Shown here piece after piece: positions 1-7,609 of a stretch of DNA of 64,000 nucleotides. Where the stretch lies: the NCBI GenBank assembly GCA_019639055.1, contig JAHBSP010000004.1:1-64000 (forward strand), given 5' to 3'. The stretch comes from Microbacteriaceae bacterium (GTDB lineage Bacteria; Actinomycetota; Actinomycetes; Actinomycetales; Microbacteriaceae). The position numbers and the translations under genes are program-made. Position 1 is the first letter of the stretch. The number at the start of each line of letters is the position of its first letter. The notes beneath the pieces are model-generated. The model was not told where the DNA came from. It was given only the letters and a program-made list of their open reading frames with translations, and did not search any database.

Positions 1-292
1 AGCGACTGATCTCGTGGGTGCGACCTCCAACCTTGCCCTTAATGCTTTCTCGGTCATTGCGAGTGTTAGTGGATCTAGGCAACATTGAATACTCAGCACT
101 CACCCAACCTTTGCCCTGCCCAGCCATCCAGCGTGGAACTCCGGGGGTGAAGGATGCTGTTGCCAACACTTTGGTGTTGCCGAAACTTATAAGAGCACTG
201 CCTTCTGCGTGCTTAGACCAGCCGCGCTCAATAGTCACTTCACGTAGCTCTGAATTGCTTCTGCCATCGGCTCTTAAATCTGCTTCACTCAT
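1..292 (-). CDS. rph: Ribonuclease PH, N-terminal part (runs off the window)
   Basis: Phosphorolytic 3'-5' exoribonuclease that trims tRNA 3' ends. Translating the complement from the ATG at 290-292 gives 97 residues with no stop before the window edge. The reading shows the RNase PH amino-terminal pattern: RADGR near residue 7, an [11 protein letters not shown] segment, [13 protein letters not shown], a GVPRW motif, then EYSMLPR and RTHEISR. The C-terminal half with the catalytic region is outside the window. An open frame exists on the opposite strand here, but it has no recognisable product and is a shadow. It sits 44 bases beyond murI on the same strand, the murI-rph order seen in many actinobacteria. 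Confidence 0.93.
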   Translation of the reverse strand, partial: MSEADLRADGRSNSELREVTIERGWSKHAEGSALISFGNTKVLATASFTPGVPRWMAGQGKGWVSAEYSMLPRSTNTRNDRESIKGKVGGRTHEISR

Positions 293-336
293 ACTGTTTC
301 CAAACTCTTTCTATTGAAATTTCTGCGCGTGCGACG

Positions 337-1134
337 TTAATTTTTAAGTACTTCAATTTTGCCGAGACTCGGCCCAATCAGACGCCCGGCCAGCTCACTA
401 AACCCTTTGGTCTCTTTACCTGTTACTTCAAACCGATGTTCGGGTGGAGTCGTTTCCGTTCGTTCAATTCCGAGTCGCACCAGTTCGCGGTAGACATCAT
501 TAGCGGTTTCAGTATCTGAAGAAACTAGGGTTACCCCATCTCCCATCACATAAGAGATAGCACCCTTCAGATACGGGTAATGCGTGCAACCAAGCACTAA
601 AGTATCTATGCCAGATTCCTTCAAAGGTTCTAAATATTCGTGTGCAACCTGCAAAATTTCATCGCCAGTGGTAATTCCGTTTTCGACAAATTCCACAAAT
701 CTCGGACAAGCTTTTGTGTGTAATTCCAGGTGTGGTGCGGCAGCAAAAGCATCCTCGTAGGCGCGTGAAGCAACCGTTGCCCGAGTACCAATCACTCCAA
801 CCTTATTATTGCTGGTAATTTTTATAGCGCTTCGAACAGCTGGCTGAATAACCTCCACAATTGGCACGCTGTAGCGTTCCCGCGCATCCCTAAGCATCGC
901 GGATGAGGCGGTGTTGCAGGCAATCACCACCATCTTTACCCCAGAGTCAATCAGGTGATCAATTGCCTCAAGCGCATACTTTCGCACATCCGCGAGAGGT
1001 TTCGGGCCGTATGGAGAATTAGCAGTATCCCCTAAATAATGGATCTCTTCATTGGGCAGCTGGTCGATGATTGCACGCGCTACCGTCAAACCGCCGACGC
1101 CAGAATCAAAAACTCCAATTGGCGCATTACTCAC
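337..1134 (-). CDS. murI: Glutamate racemase
   Basis: Interconverts L- and D-glutamate, supplying D-Glu for peptidoglycan. The 265 residues match the normal family length. The substrate motif FDSGVGGLT is near residue 9. The two catalytic cysteines are visible as ACNTASS (Cys73) and GCTHYP (Cys183), so the enzyme should be active. It lies 26 bases past the stand-alone EIIA gene and upstream of rph on the same strand, so the three may be cotranscribed. Cytoplasmic and likely essential by family role. Confidence 0.96.
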   Translation of the reverse strand: MSNAPIGVFDSGVGGLTVARAIIDQLPNEEIHYLGDTANSPYGPKPLADVRKYALEAIDHLIDSGVKMVVIACNTASSAMLRDARERYSVPIVEVIQPAVRSAIKITSNNKVGVIGTRATVASRAYEDAFAAAPHLELHTKACPRFVEFVENGITTGDEILQVAHEYLEPLKESGIDTLVLGCTHYPYLKGAISYVMGDGVTLVSSDTETANDVYRELVRLGIERTETTPPEHRFEVTGKETKGFSELAGRLIGPSLGKIEVLKN

Positions 1135-1160
1135 GTATTAAGCCTACCGATTCTTGGGAA

Positions 1161-1544
1161 TTATCTTGGTTTTACAGCAGTAACTCTTGGTGCAAAATCA
1201 CTAAGCGGTGAGCCTGGCGTGAAGGTTTTTGCAAGCTCTGGCTGCATAGCAAGCACGAGAAGTAGTGGAAGATTTGCTCCTCCGATTACTGTCAAATCTT
1301 TGTGATCTTTGGATACAAGTTTCGCAATATTATCTGGAGTGCCACCTACCATATCGCTTAAAACAATTTGGATCTGATGCTCTGATACTAAGGCAGCAAC
1401 TCTATCCTTAAAACTTTCTGGGGTTTCTGTAGCGTCCAATTCAAGTGACCAGACGCCATTAAGTGCACCAGTCATGAGTTTTGCTGATTCGAGCAACGAG
1501 GAAGAAAATGTCCCGTGCCCTACAATCAAAATTTTTCTATTCAA
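1161..1544 (-). CDS. Mannose-family PTS EIIA protein, stand-alone copy
   Basis: Phosphoryl carrier of the mannose/fructose/sorbose PTS family, 127 residues, the size of a single IIA domain. The phosphoacceptor histidine lies in VGHGTFSSSL (His10), and the family motif GGTPDN is near residue 67. It is a clear paralogue of the IIA at 9093-9470; both share the GHG, FKD/FRD, QIVL and GGTPDN blocks. It is separated from the PTS operon by a 346-base spacer with its own candidate promoter and hairpins. It has no partner IIB, IIC or IID beside it. It could serve the same transporter, another one elsewhere, or act in regulation like DhaM-type IIA proteins; the sequence does not decide. Confidence 0.85.
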   Translation of the reverse strand: MNRKILIVGHGTFSSSLLESAKLMTGALNGVWSLELDATETPESFKDRVAALVSEHQIQIVLSDMVGGTPDNIAKLVSKDHKDLTVIGGANLPLLLVLAMQPELAKTFTPGSPLSDFAPRVTAVKPR

Positions 1545-1570
1545 GTGAAAATCACCATTAGTAAGCCTAG

Positions 1571-1592
1571 TCCTTTTAACTGATTAAAAGGA
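1571..1592 (-). promoter_or_regulatory. AT-rich hairpin just upstream of the EIIA gene
   Basis: A perfect 9-bp inverted repeat, TCCTTTTAA and TTAAAAGGA, around a 4-base loop. On the minus strand it directly follows the GC-rich hairpin at 1594-1623 and ends 26 bases before the EIIA start codon. The right arm contains AAAAGGA, which resembles a ribosome binding sequence but is too distant to serve this start. Its function is unknown; it may tune the leader RNA or help transcription stop after the hairpin before it. Confidence 0.5.
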
Positions 1593-1593
1593 G

Positions 1594-1654
1594 GGGGCCG
1601 GAGACTGCACAAACTCCGGCCCCGGGCCGAGGCGACTGCACAAACACCCCGACC
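1594..1654 (-). promoter_or_regulatory. Two tandem hairpins with the same 10-base loop
   Basis: Two adjacent stem-loops, 1594-1623 and 1625-1654. Read on the minus strand, both have the loop TTTGTGCAGT and 10-bp stems. The stem sequences differ: GGGGCCGGAG with CTCCGGCCCC, and GGTCGGGGTG with CGCCTCGGCC. The second pairs fully if G-U pairs are allowed. An identical loop on different but still paired stems suggests selection on the RNA structure. They lie in the predicted leader of the stand-alone EIIA gene. They might be attenuators, a small RNA or protein-binding sites; no known family was recognised. Confidence 0.6.
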
Positions 1655-1734
1655 GGTCTTCCGACTCAAAGATTTTGCATTAACCTTGAGCCAAACTTTC
1701 TACTAAAACTGATTCGTCTTAGTTTCTTAGATTC

Positions 1735-1762
1735 ATATTAGCGAATAGTAAACCCCTTGCAA
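1735..1762 (-). promoter_or_regulatory. Candidate promoter for the stand-alone EIIA gene
   Basis: On the minus strand a -35-like TTGCAA (1757-1762) is followed after 16 bases by a -10-like TAATAT (1735-1740). It sits in an AT-rich stretch downstream of the HPr terminator. Transcription would begin near 1728 and give a leader of about 180 bases holding the shared-loop hairpins. The assignment rests on the match to the consensus only. Confidence 0.45.
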
Positions 1763-1838
1763 GTTAAAAAGTCCCATTTGAAGAGTAAGACGAATTTTAT
1801 GTAAAGATTTTCATTATTGCAGTTTTCGGGGAATGAAA

Positions 1839-1871
1839 GAGGCGGGAGCCTGTACGAAAAACTCCCGCCTC
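1839..1871 (-). terminator. Terminator-like hairpin after HPr
   Basis: Perfect 10-bp stem, GAGGCGGGAG with CTCCCGCCTC, starting 20 bases after the HPr stop and followed on the minus strand by a T-rich but broken tail. It probably ends the PTS operon transcript. On the top strand its 13-base loop contains CTGTACGAAA, which resembles the CTGCACAAA in the two hairpins at 1594-1654, so it may belong to the same structural family. Confidence 0.7.
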
Positions 1872-1890
1872 TGACTTGACTCTTCAGCTA

Positions 1891-2190
1891 TTACTCGCTG
1901 TCGAGATCCTTTTCGATCAGTTCGATCAGTGCCTCAGCGACGCTTTGAGCGTTCTCACCGGAAACTGAAACAGTAACCTCATCACCCTGATTAATACCAA
2001 GACCAATCAGTGAAATAATGCTCTTCAAGTTTCCAGAACGACCATCGGTCGTGCTGATTGTAATGTCGTTTGCGTGCTTAGCAGCTTCCTGGATGACCAC
2101 GGCTGCTGGGCGCGCGTGTAGACCCGACTGGGAGCCTACAACGGCACTTAGCTCATAGTTTTCTGAAACTTCTGTAGTTTCTTCTGACAT
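1891..2190 (-). CDS. ptsH: HPr phosphocarrier protein of the PTS
   Basis: Carries phosphate from PTS enzyme I to IIA domains. The 99 residues include about 10 extra acidic N-terminal residues compared with a typical HPr of 85-90. The phosphorylated histidine is in GLHARPAA (His25), and the second conserved block GNLKSIISLIGLG holds Ser57, the site equivalent to the regulatory serine of Firmicutes HPr. Whether a kinase for it exists cannot be seen here. It is the last gene of the operon, 12 bases after the aldehyde dehydrogenase, so it is probably induced together with the transporter. No enzyme I gene is in the window. Confidence 0.93.
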   Translation of the reverse strand: MSEETTEVSENYELSAVVGSQSGLHARPAAVVIQEAAKHANDITISTTDGRSGNLKSIISLIGLGINQGDEVTVSVSGENAQSVAEALIELIEKDLDSE

Positions 2191-2202
2191 TAAGTTATTC
2201 CT

Positions 2203-3672
2203 TCAGTTAGTACGGAAGAAGATGTTCTTCTCTTGCATGTACTTGTAAAGACCAACTCCACCAATACCACTTTGCTTGTAGCCTTCGGAAGGAGCGCGTG
2301 TTCCACCTGGGGCGAACCACTGGTTTACATATACCTGACCAGCCTGTAGGTGATCTGCGACGTAGCTAGCACGGTTGATGTCCTTAGTGAACACACCTGA
2401 AGCTAGACCCATTGTGGTGTCATTAGCAATACGAAGCGCATCATCAATGTCATCAAATGGGGTCAAAGATACAACTGGGCCGAAGATTTCTTCACGAGCA
2501 ATGATGCAAGAAGGATCGACATTCTCAAAAATAGTTGGAGGAATGTAGAAACCGTTTGCAAGATCGCCTTCGTAACGTTCACCACCGAGGATTAGTTTGC
2601 CCTGAAGGGTAGCCTTTGCCTCGTCAATGTAACGCCAGACGCTCTCGTAGTGGCTCTCGCCAACCACTGGACCGGTGGTGGTGGAATCTAGAAGTGGGTC
2701 ACCAATAACTAGCTGCTTAGCTGAAGCAACCAATTTTTCGGTGAATTCATCGTAGATACCACGCTGAACAAGAATTCTTGAACCACAGACACAAATCTGA
2801 CCACTGTTGGAGAATCCACCCATGGTGGACCACATAACAGCAACATCAAGATCTGCATCGTCAAGAACGATGTTCGGGTTTTTTCCACCTAGTTCGAGCG
2901 ATACGCGACGAACACGGTCTGCACTGTTGTGAAGAACCTGGCGACCTGACTCAACACCACCGGTTAAGGAGATGAAGTCAATCTGAGGGTGTTTCACCAG
3001 TGCATCACCAACAGAACCACCAGGACCTGGTAGCACTGTGATTACACCTGCTGGAAGAATTTCGCTAATAATCTTGGCGAAGTGTAGGAAGGAGGCGGAA
3101 GCGATGCTTGCTGGCTTCACTACTGCTACGTTTCCTGCTGCCAAAATTGCTGCAACGTTCTGGAGACCGGTCCAGATAGGACCGTTCCATGGAAGTACTT
3201 CAAGAACTACACCGTATGGTTCAAGCTTTGAACGGTGCCAGACACCTGGGTCTCCGACATCGACACTGTGACCACTAAGGTTCATCGCCTTACCAGCGTA
3301 GTAGTGAAGAGCATCAAGGGATACGCCAACGTCGCTGTAACGGAAACCGTTTACGGTCTTTCCAACATCAACGGCGTCAAGGAACTCTAGTTCCTCCTTG
3401 TGTTGATCAAAAGCTACAGCAATCTTGCGCAGGTATTCTGCACGACCATTACCGTTAACTTTTGACCAGACCTCTTCATACGCCTTTCGTGCAGCGGCAA
3501 GAGCTTCATCAACCTGAGCCAGGCTAGGCACCCAGTAGCTACCCACAACTCGCTTATCGCGAGGTGAAATGATATCTACTGTCTTTTCGCCCTGATGAGT
3601 CTTACCGCCTGCAACGAATTCAAACGGCTTCTCGAAGAGCTTCCAACGTGGGTCGGATGCTACATCTGTCAT
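2203..3672 (-). CDS. NAD(P)-dependent aldehyde dehydrogenase
   Basis: Oxidises an aldehyde to its acid. From the ATG at 3670-3672 the protein has 489 residues, the normal ALDH length. A longer start at 3696 is possible but would overlap the aldolase gene by 19 bases. Visible features are the PWN motif (Asn163), the general-base glutamate in LELGGKNP (Glu260) and the catalytic cysteine in GQICVCGSR (Cys294). It follows the aldolase by 5 bases and precedes HPr. In this context it may remove the short aldehyde released by the aldolase, such as glycolaldehyde or lactaldehyde, but that is inference and the substrate is unknown. Confidence 0.92.
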   Translation of the reverse strand: MTDVASDPRWKLFEKPFEFVAGGKTHQGEKTVDIISPRDKRVVGSYWVPSLAQVDEALAAARKAYEEVWSKVNGNGRAEYLRKIAVAFDQHKEELEFLDAVDVGKTVNGFRYSDVGVSLDALHYYAGKAMNLSGHSVDVGDPGVWHRSKLEPYGVVLEVLPWNGPIWTGLQNVAAILAAGNVAVVKPASIASASFLHFAKIISEILPAGVITVLPGPGGSVGDALVKHPQIDFISLTGGVESGRQVLHNSADRVRRVSLELGGKNPNIVLDDADLDVAVMWSTMGGFSNSGQICVCGSRILVQRGIYDEFTEKLVASAKQLVIGDPLLDSTTTGPVVGESHYESVWRYIDEAKATLQGKLILGGERYEGDLANGFYIPPTIFENVDPSCIIAREEIFGPVVSLTPFDDIDDALRIANDTTMGLASGVFTKDINRASYVADHLQAGQVYVNQWFAPGGTRAPSEGYKQSGIGGVGLYKYMQEKNIFFRTN

Positions 3673-3677
3673 TTTAT

Positions 3678-4451
3678 TTACTCTGCTGCTTTCCAAGCGT
3701 TTGCTTGCTTTACAGCCTCTTCAACCGAAGCACCTTCGTGAAGAATAGCTGCTAGACCGCGCACTACACCACCAGGGTTAGAGCTGGTCCAAATGTTGGT
3801 TCCAATTGCGACACCAGCAACACCTGCCTTGTTTACAGCATCGTGTACTGGGCCATAGACCTCTTCTAGGCTTCCCTTAGCGTGTCCACCAAGGATGATC
3901 ACTGGGCGTGAAGCGTAGTCAACAACAAGCTTCATGCTCTCTGGGTCACCGGTGTAGAAGGTCTTTACGATGTCAGCACCAATTTCAGCGGATACGCGAG
4001 CACCTGCAGCAATAGCCTCTGGGCTACGCATGTCAGCTGCAGAGAATCCACCAGGAACTGGTTCTGCAAGGTATGGAAGACCGTATCTTCTTGACCAAGC
4101 CGCAACAGCAGCTGCCTGCTCTACGGTCTTGTCATCCTTCTGGAATGGAAAGAGGATGGTCTTGATTGAGTCAGCACCAGCAAGAGCTGCACGCTCTACC
4201 TCTAGTTCAGGGTTGGTTAGGCCAACGCTGGTGATTACTGCGGTGTCACCGAAGTCATCTGCGTAGTGCTCGGTTGAACCGAAAGGTGCTAGAAAAGCAT
4301 CTGCACCGGCACGAACAGACTCACGTACGGTACGACCATACTTAACTAGACCCTCAACTGGTGTGTCAAGGAAGTTGGTGTGGTCCATAGCTACAACGAG
4401 TAGTTTTCCGTCGGGACGGAGGATTCTGTTGACTCCTCTGTGTTTCGCCAT
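3678..4451 (-). CDS. Class I aldolase of the DhnA/LsrF/FbaB type
   Basis: Schiff-base aldolase of 257 residues. Recognisable parts are VVAMDHTNFLDTP near residue 19, the Schiff-base lysine in GADIVKTFYTG (Lys163), and the phosphate-binding LGGHAKGS and GVAIGTNIW blocks near the end. Members cleave phosphorylated ketoses or act on related C5 compounds such as the LsrF substrate. It sits between a zinc dehydrogenase and an aldehyde dehydrogenase. A plausible scheme is oxidation of a PTS-delivered sugar phosphate to a ketose phosphate, then cleavage to a triose phosphate and an aldehyde. The exact substrate is not visible from sequence. Confidence 0.88.
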   Translation of the reverse strand: MAKHRGVNRILRPDGKLLVVAMDHTNFLDTPVEGLVKYGRTVRESVRAGADAFLAPFGSTEHYADDFGDTAVITSVGLTNPELEVERAALAGADSIKTILFPFQKDDKTVEQAAAVAAWSRRYGLPYLAEPVPGGFSAADMRSPEAIAAGARVSAEIGADIVKTFYTGDPESMKLVVDYASRPVIILGGHAKGSLEEVYGPVHDAVNKAGVAGVAIGTNIWTSSNPGGVVRGLAAILHEGASVEEAVKQANAWKAAE

Positions 4452-4542
4452 TATTTTTTCTCCTTCATTTGATTTTGAAGTTCGACCCGCTCTGCGAGTC
4501 CGAAAGTATTTTTATTTGGATATATGGATTGGATGTCTGAAA
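4452..4542 (-). other. 91-base spacer before the aldolase gene
   Basis: AT-rich spacer inside the operon. It carries an imperfect hairpin around 4481-4504, TTCGACCCGC facing GCGAGTCCGAA, and a purine-rich GAAGGAG just upstream of the aldolase ATG that serves as its ribosome binding site. The hairpin may stabilise or process the transcript; there is no clear T-tract to call it a terminator. Confidence 0.4.
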
Positions 4543-5595
4543 TTACATCTCGACAACGACACGGTATGTGCCGACGCCGATTGCTTCTTCAAGAGCACCC
4601 TTAACATCTTCTAGTGGGTAAACTGCCTGAACGAATGGCTCTAGGTTCACGTTGCCGTGCCTAATCAACCATGCTGCGTTCATGAAGTCAACCTTGTCAG
4701 ATGAAAGTGAACCAATTACACGGTGTTCGTGGTTGTGGATCTTGTTAGGGCTCAGGGTTAGTGGTCCCTCTGGGTGAGCAGATGCGAACAGCACGAAGGT
4801 ACCCTTCTCTGAAAGCATTGCATAACCCTGCTCGTTAGCCTTAGGGTGACCGATTGCTGCGATAACAACATCTGCACCGCGACCATCGGTTAGCTCAAAT
4901 ACCTTAGCGATTGGGTCTTCCTTGGATGCATCGATGATTTCATCTGCTCCAAGTTCCTTAGCCTTAGCCAGACGACCTGCGTCAACCTCGCTAACAATTA
5001 CGCGAGCACCGCGTGCCTTAGCTGCTACTAGGTTGAATAGACCCATAACACCCGCACCGATAACTACAACTTCGCTACCTAGTACAACGCCAGCTAGCTT
5101 GGTTGAGTGAATTGCACATGAAAGTGGCTCTGCAAGAGCAGCGTACTTAGCAGGTGCGTCACCGACTAGGAATAGACCGTCGTCTGGGTGCACCTTGTAC
5201 TGTGCGAAACCACCAGGGCCCCAACCAGCGTCACCGTAGTCAACGGATCCGTCGTAGTGGAACTTACATGCGCGGTCTTGTCCGCGAACACAGTAGTAGC
5301 AGGCGCCACAACCGGATGCACCGATTGCTACACGGTCGCCAACCTTTAGTGTTCCGCGATACTCTGGGCCAAATTTTACGATGGTTCCGATGATTTCGTG
5401 ACCACCAACGAATGGGAATTTGTTTTCCTGCTGACCGGAGAAGCTACGCTGTTCCCAGGTGCAAATAGCTGTTGCTTCAAGCTTGATCAGGGCCTGGCCA
5501 TAGCCGGGTTCTGGAGTATCTACCTCTACGAGTTCGATCTCTCCCTTGCCCTTCATAGAGCCAACTAGGAATTTAGCGGGCACTTCAATAGACAT
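4543..5595 (-). CDS. Zinc-dependent medium-chain alcohol/polyol dehydrogenase
   Basis: NAD(P)-linked dehydrogenase of 350 residues from the ATG at 5593-5595, which has AAGGAGT a few bases before it. Longer readings would run into the EamA gene. Catalytic zinc ligands are suggested by the ICTWEQ cysteine and GGHE, and the structural zinc by four cysteines in GCGACYYCVRGQDRAC. A Rossmann motif GAGVMG lies mid-protein. The family includes sorbitol dehydrogenase and L-sorbose-1-phosphate reductase. With a SorC-type regulator and mannose-family PTS beside it, a role on a sugar or polyol phosphate is likely but unproved. Confidence 0.9.
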   Translation of the reverse strand: MSIEVPAKFLVGSMKGKGEIELVEVDTPEPGYGQALIKLEATAICTWEQRSFSGQQENKFPFVGGHEIIGTIVKFGPEYRGTLKVGDRVAIGASGCGACYYCVRGQDRACKFHYDGSVDYGDAGWGPGGFAQYKVHPDDGLFLVGDAPAKYAALAEPLSCAIHSTKLAGVVLGSEVVVIGAGVMGLFNLVAAKARGARVIVSEVDAGRLAKAKELGADEIIDASKEDPIAKVFELTDGRGADVVIAAIGHPKANEQGYAMLSEKGTFVLFASAHPEGPLTLSPNKIHNHEHRVIGSLSSDKVDFMNAAWLIRHGNVNLEPFVQAVYPLEDVKGALEEAIGVGTYRVVVEM

Positions 5596-5638
5596 AATGA
5601 CTCCTTGGTTATTGTGTGTTTCGGTATTGGAACCTGGG

Positions 5639-6646
5639 TTATTTGGTCGGGTCAGCGACCAAATCAACCTCTGTTTCAAAATCTGCCTGAACCGGCTTTT
5701 TCTTTGCTGAGAGTTGTCCGACAATCACTCCCAACAAAACGAGACCGAGTCCAAGCAAAACTAGGGGTTGCAGTATTTCTTCAAAGAAGAGCACACCAAA
5801 TAGTGCGCCAAAGGCGATACTCAAAGAAGTAATCATGACAGATTTAGTTACTGTCGTGTATCGCACTGAAAGTGTTACCGATGCAAGGGCAACCGCATTT
5901 ACCAAACCGGCAATCAATACCGCACCCAAGTGTTCCGCAGGAAGTTTAGCGAATTCTGCGAATGGGTTGGCGTGTAGCCCCCAGATAGTAATAAATAATG
6001 CTGTTGCTCCAGCTGCATTAGAAACCAGCAGAGTCAGTATCGATCTGCCAGGTTTGCGCTGAGCAGCACGGCTAGCTGCATTCGAAATTGTGTAGCAGAA
6101 ACCTGAAATCATTGCGACCAAGATTCCAGAAATTACTGTGAAATCTAATTCAGCGTTTAGGAATCCAGGGGAAGCCATAAAGACCAACCCAATAACAATT
6201 ATTCCGGCTCCAACAAGTTGCTGATTAGTTGGGCGCTCTTTCAAGAATGCCCAAGAGATAAACACGCCACCGAGCACTGAACCAGCCTGCACCGCAGCGG
6301 TAGCGATTGCTACACCGGCGAGATTTAGTGCTGAGAATAGTAGCGAGTTTCCGACAAGAAAACTCATGGTGCCACCAAATACTAATAGACCAAGAATCTT
6401 ACCGCCGATAAAAAATTCTGATTTAGGGTTTGCCGCTACTGGGCGAACCACTATGGCCATCACCGAAATGATTACCAAGAGTGGCAGTAGACGAACCAGC
6501 GAACCGACGAAAGGGTCGATCGTGCCAGATACGGGCTTTAGGAATACATTCACTCCCGCGTAACATGCGGCCGCAATTAGCGCCAATGTTTCGCCAAGAC
6601 CGAACTGGAATCCGCCCTTGTCTGCTCGCTGGTTCATCACTGTCAT
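5639..6646 (-). CDS. EamA/DMT-family membrane transporter
   Basis: Inner-membrane protein of 335 residues with about ten hydrophobic segments in two repeated halves, as in the drug/metabolite transporter superfamily. The C-terminus is hydrophilic and acidic. It lies between the PTS IID gene (20 bases away) and the zinc dehydrogenase (43 bases away), so it is part of the operon. PTS import does not need it; it may export a product or by-product such as an acid or alcohol, or take up a related compound. The start at 6646 is the first of two nearby ATGs. Confidence 0.85.
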   Translation of the reverse strand: MTVMNQRADKGGFQFGLGETLALIAAACYAGVNVFLKPVSGTIDPFVGSLVRLLPLLVIISVMAIVVRPVAANPKSEFFIGGKILGLLVFGGTMSFLVGNSLLFSALNLAGVAIATAAVQAGSVLGGVFISWAFLKERPTNQQLVGAGIIVIGLVFMASPGFLNAELDFTVISGILVAMISGFCYTISNAASRAAQRKPGRSILTLLVSNAAGATALFITIWGLHANPFAEFAKLPAEHLGAVLIAGLVNAVALASVTLSVRYTTVTKSVMITSLSIAFGALFGVLFFEEILQPLVLLGLGLVLLGVIVGQLSAKKKPVQADFETEVDLVADPTK

Positions 6647-6666
6647 TATTTGTTAGTCCCTAATCC

Positions 6667-7608
6667 TTAACCTGCAGCTGGGTAGGTGCAAGCAGCGTAT
6701 GGCTGGAAGATAGAGGAACCACAAGCGTCAGTTACCCACATTGGCTCTGGCCCAAAGAATGGGTAAGCACCGATGAAGGATACGACGATGATGATCACAA
6801 GAAGTGTGATTGGGTGCATGCCGCGCTGCAATAGCCACCAGCAGAGCAGTACCGTTACTAGCGGTAGTAGACCTGGTAGTAGCTTGTCGAAGACATCGGT
6901 CTGTAGAGCGAGGGTTGTGCCCTCTGCCTCAATACGTAGACCAACGTATACGACTACGAAGCTAGCGGATAGTGCACCAAGCACCATGTTACCGAGAACG
7001 CTAGCGCCAACCACTACCTTGTCGAGCAAGCCCGACTTGAATAGGGATGTGGCCAGCGATCGGCCTTGCTTATAACCTTGAGTAAATGCAACATAGTGAA
7101 CGCCGACATGCCAAATAAGCATGAATACGATGAACATAATTGCACCCCATGGGTTACCTGATCCAGAAACGCCACCAGTGGCAGCATCTAGACCGGTTAG
7201 ACCGATGGCTACGGCAAGCAGAATTGGCACAAGGATACCCTGAGTGATGGTGTCACCAATACCTGCAAGTGGTCCCATAAGACCTACCTTGGTGGAGTTG
7301 ATGGCATCTTCAGTAACAGGACGGCCGTTGGCGCGCTGCTCTTCCATTGCGTATACAGCACCGTGGATAACAGAACCAATGTCTGGAGCGGTGTTGAAGA
7401 AGATAAGGTGACGCTTTAGCGCAGCCTTGGTTTCTTCTGGGTCGTCTCCATATAGACGCTTGATTGCTGGAATCATCGAGTGTGCGAAAGCAGTTGCCTG
7501 TAGACGCTCGTAGTTGTAGTTCGAGTGTGAGAAGAAGGTCCAGTATAGCCAGCCCTTAATCACATCTTGACGAGTAAGTCGCTTCTCTAGTTCTAGGTTG
7601 TCGCTCAC
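6667..7608 (-). CDS. Mannose-family PTS IID subunit
   Basis: Membrane subunit of a mannose/fructose/sorbose-type PTS, 313 residues, starting at a GTG. The N-terminal cytosolic part shows family features including GWLYWTFFSHSNYNYERLQ and GPLAGIGDTITQG. Several hydrophobic segments follow toward the C-terminus. It begins one base after the IIC stop, so translation is probably coupled. IID forms the translocation complex with IIC. Confidence 0.93.
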   Translation of the reverse strand: MSDNLELEKRLTRQDVIKGWLYWTFFSHSNYNYERLQATAFAHSMIPAIKRLYGDDPEETKAALKRHLIFFNTAPDIGSVIHGAVYAMEEQRANGRPVTEDAINSTKVGLMGPLAGIGDTITQGILVPILLAVAIGLTGLDAATGGVSGSGNPWGAIMFIVFMLIWHVGVHYVAFTQGYKQGRSLATSLFKSGLLDKVVVGASVLGNMVLGALSASFVVVYVGLRIEAEGTTLALQTDVFDKLLPGLLPLVTVLLCWWLLQRGMHPITLLVIIIVVSFIGAYPFFGPEPMWVTDACGSSIFQPYAACTYPAAG

Positions 7609-7609
7609 T

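Noticed and set aside
18-317. Plus-strand open frame of 99 codons at the window start
   Set aside because: The opposite strand clearly encodes the N-terminus of RNase PH; the frame is a shadow.
1594-1654. CRISPR-like short repeats
   Set aside because: Only two copies of a 10-base loop are present, with no spacers of regular length; they form hairpins.
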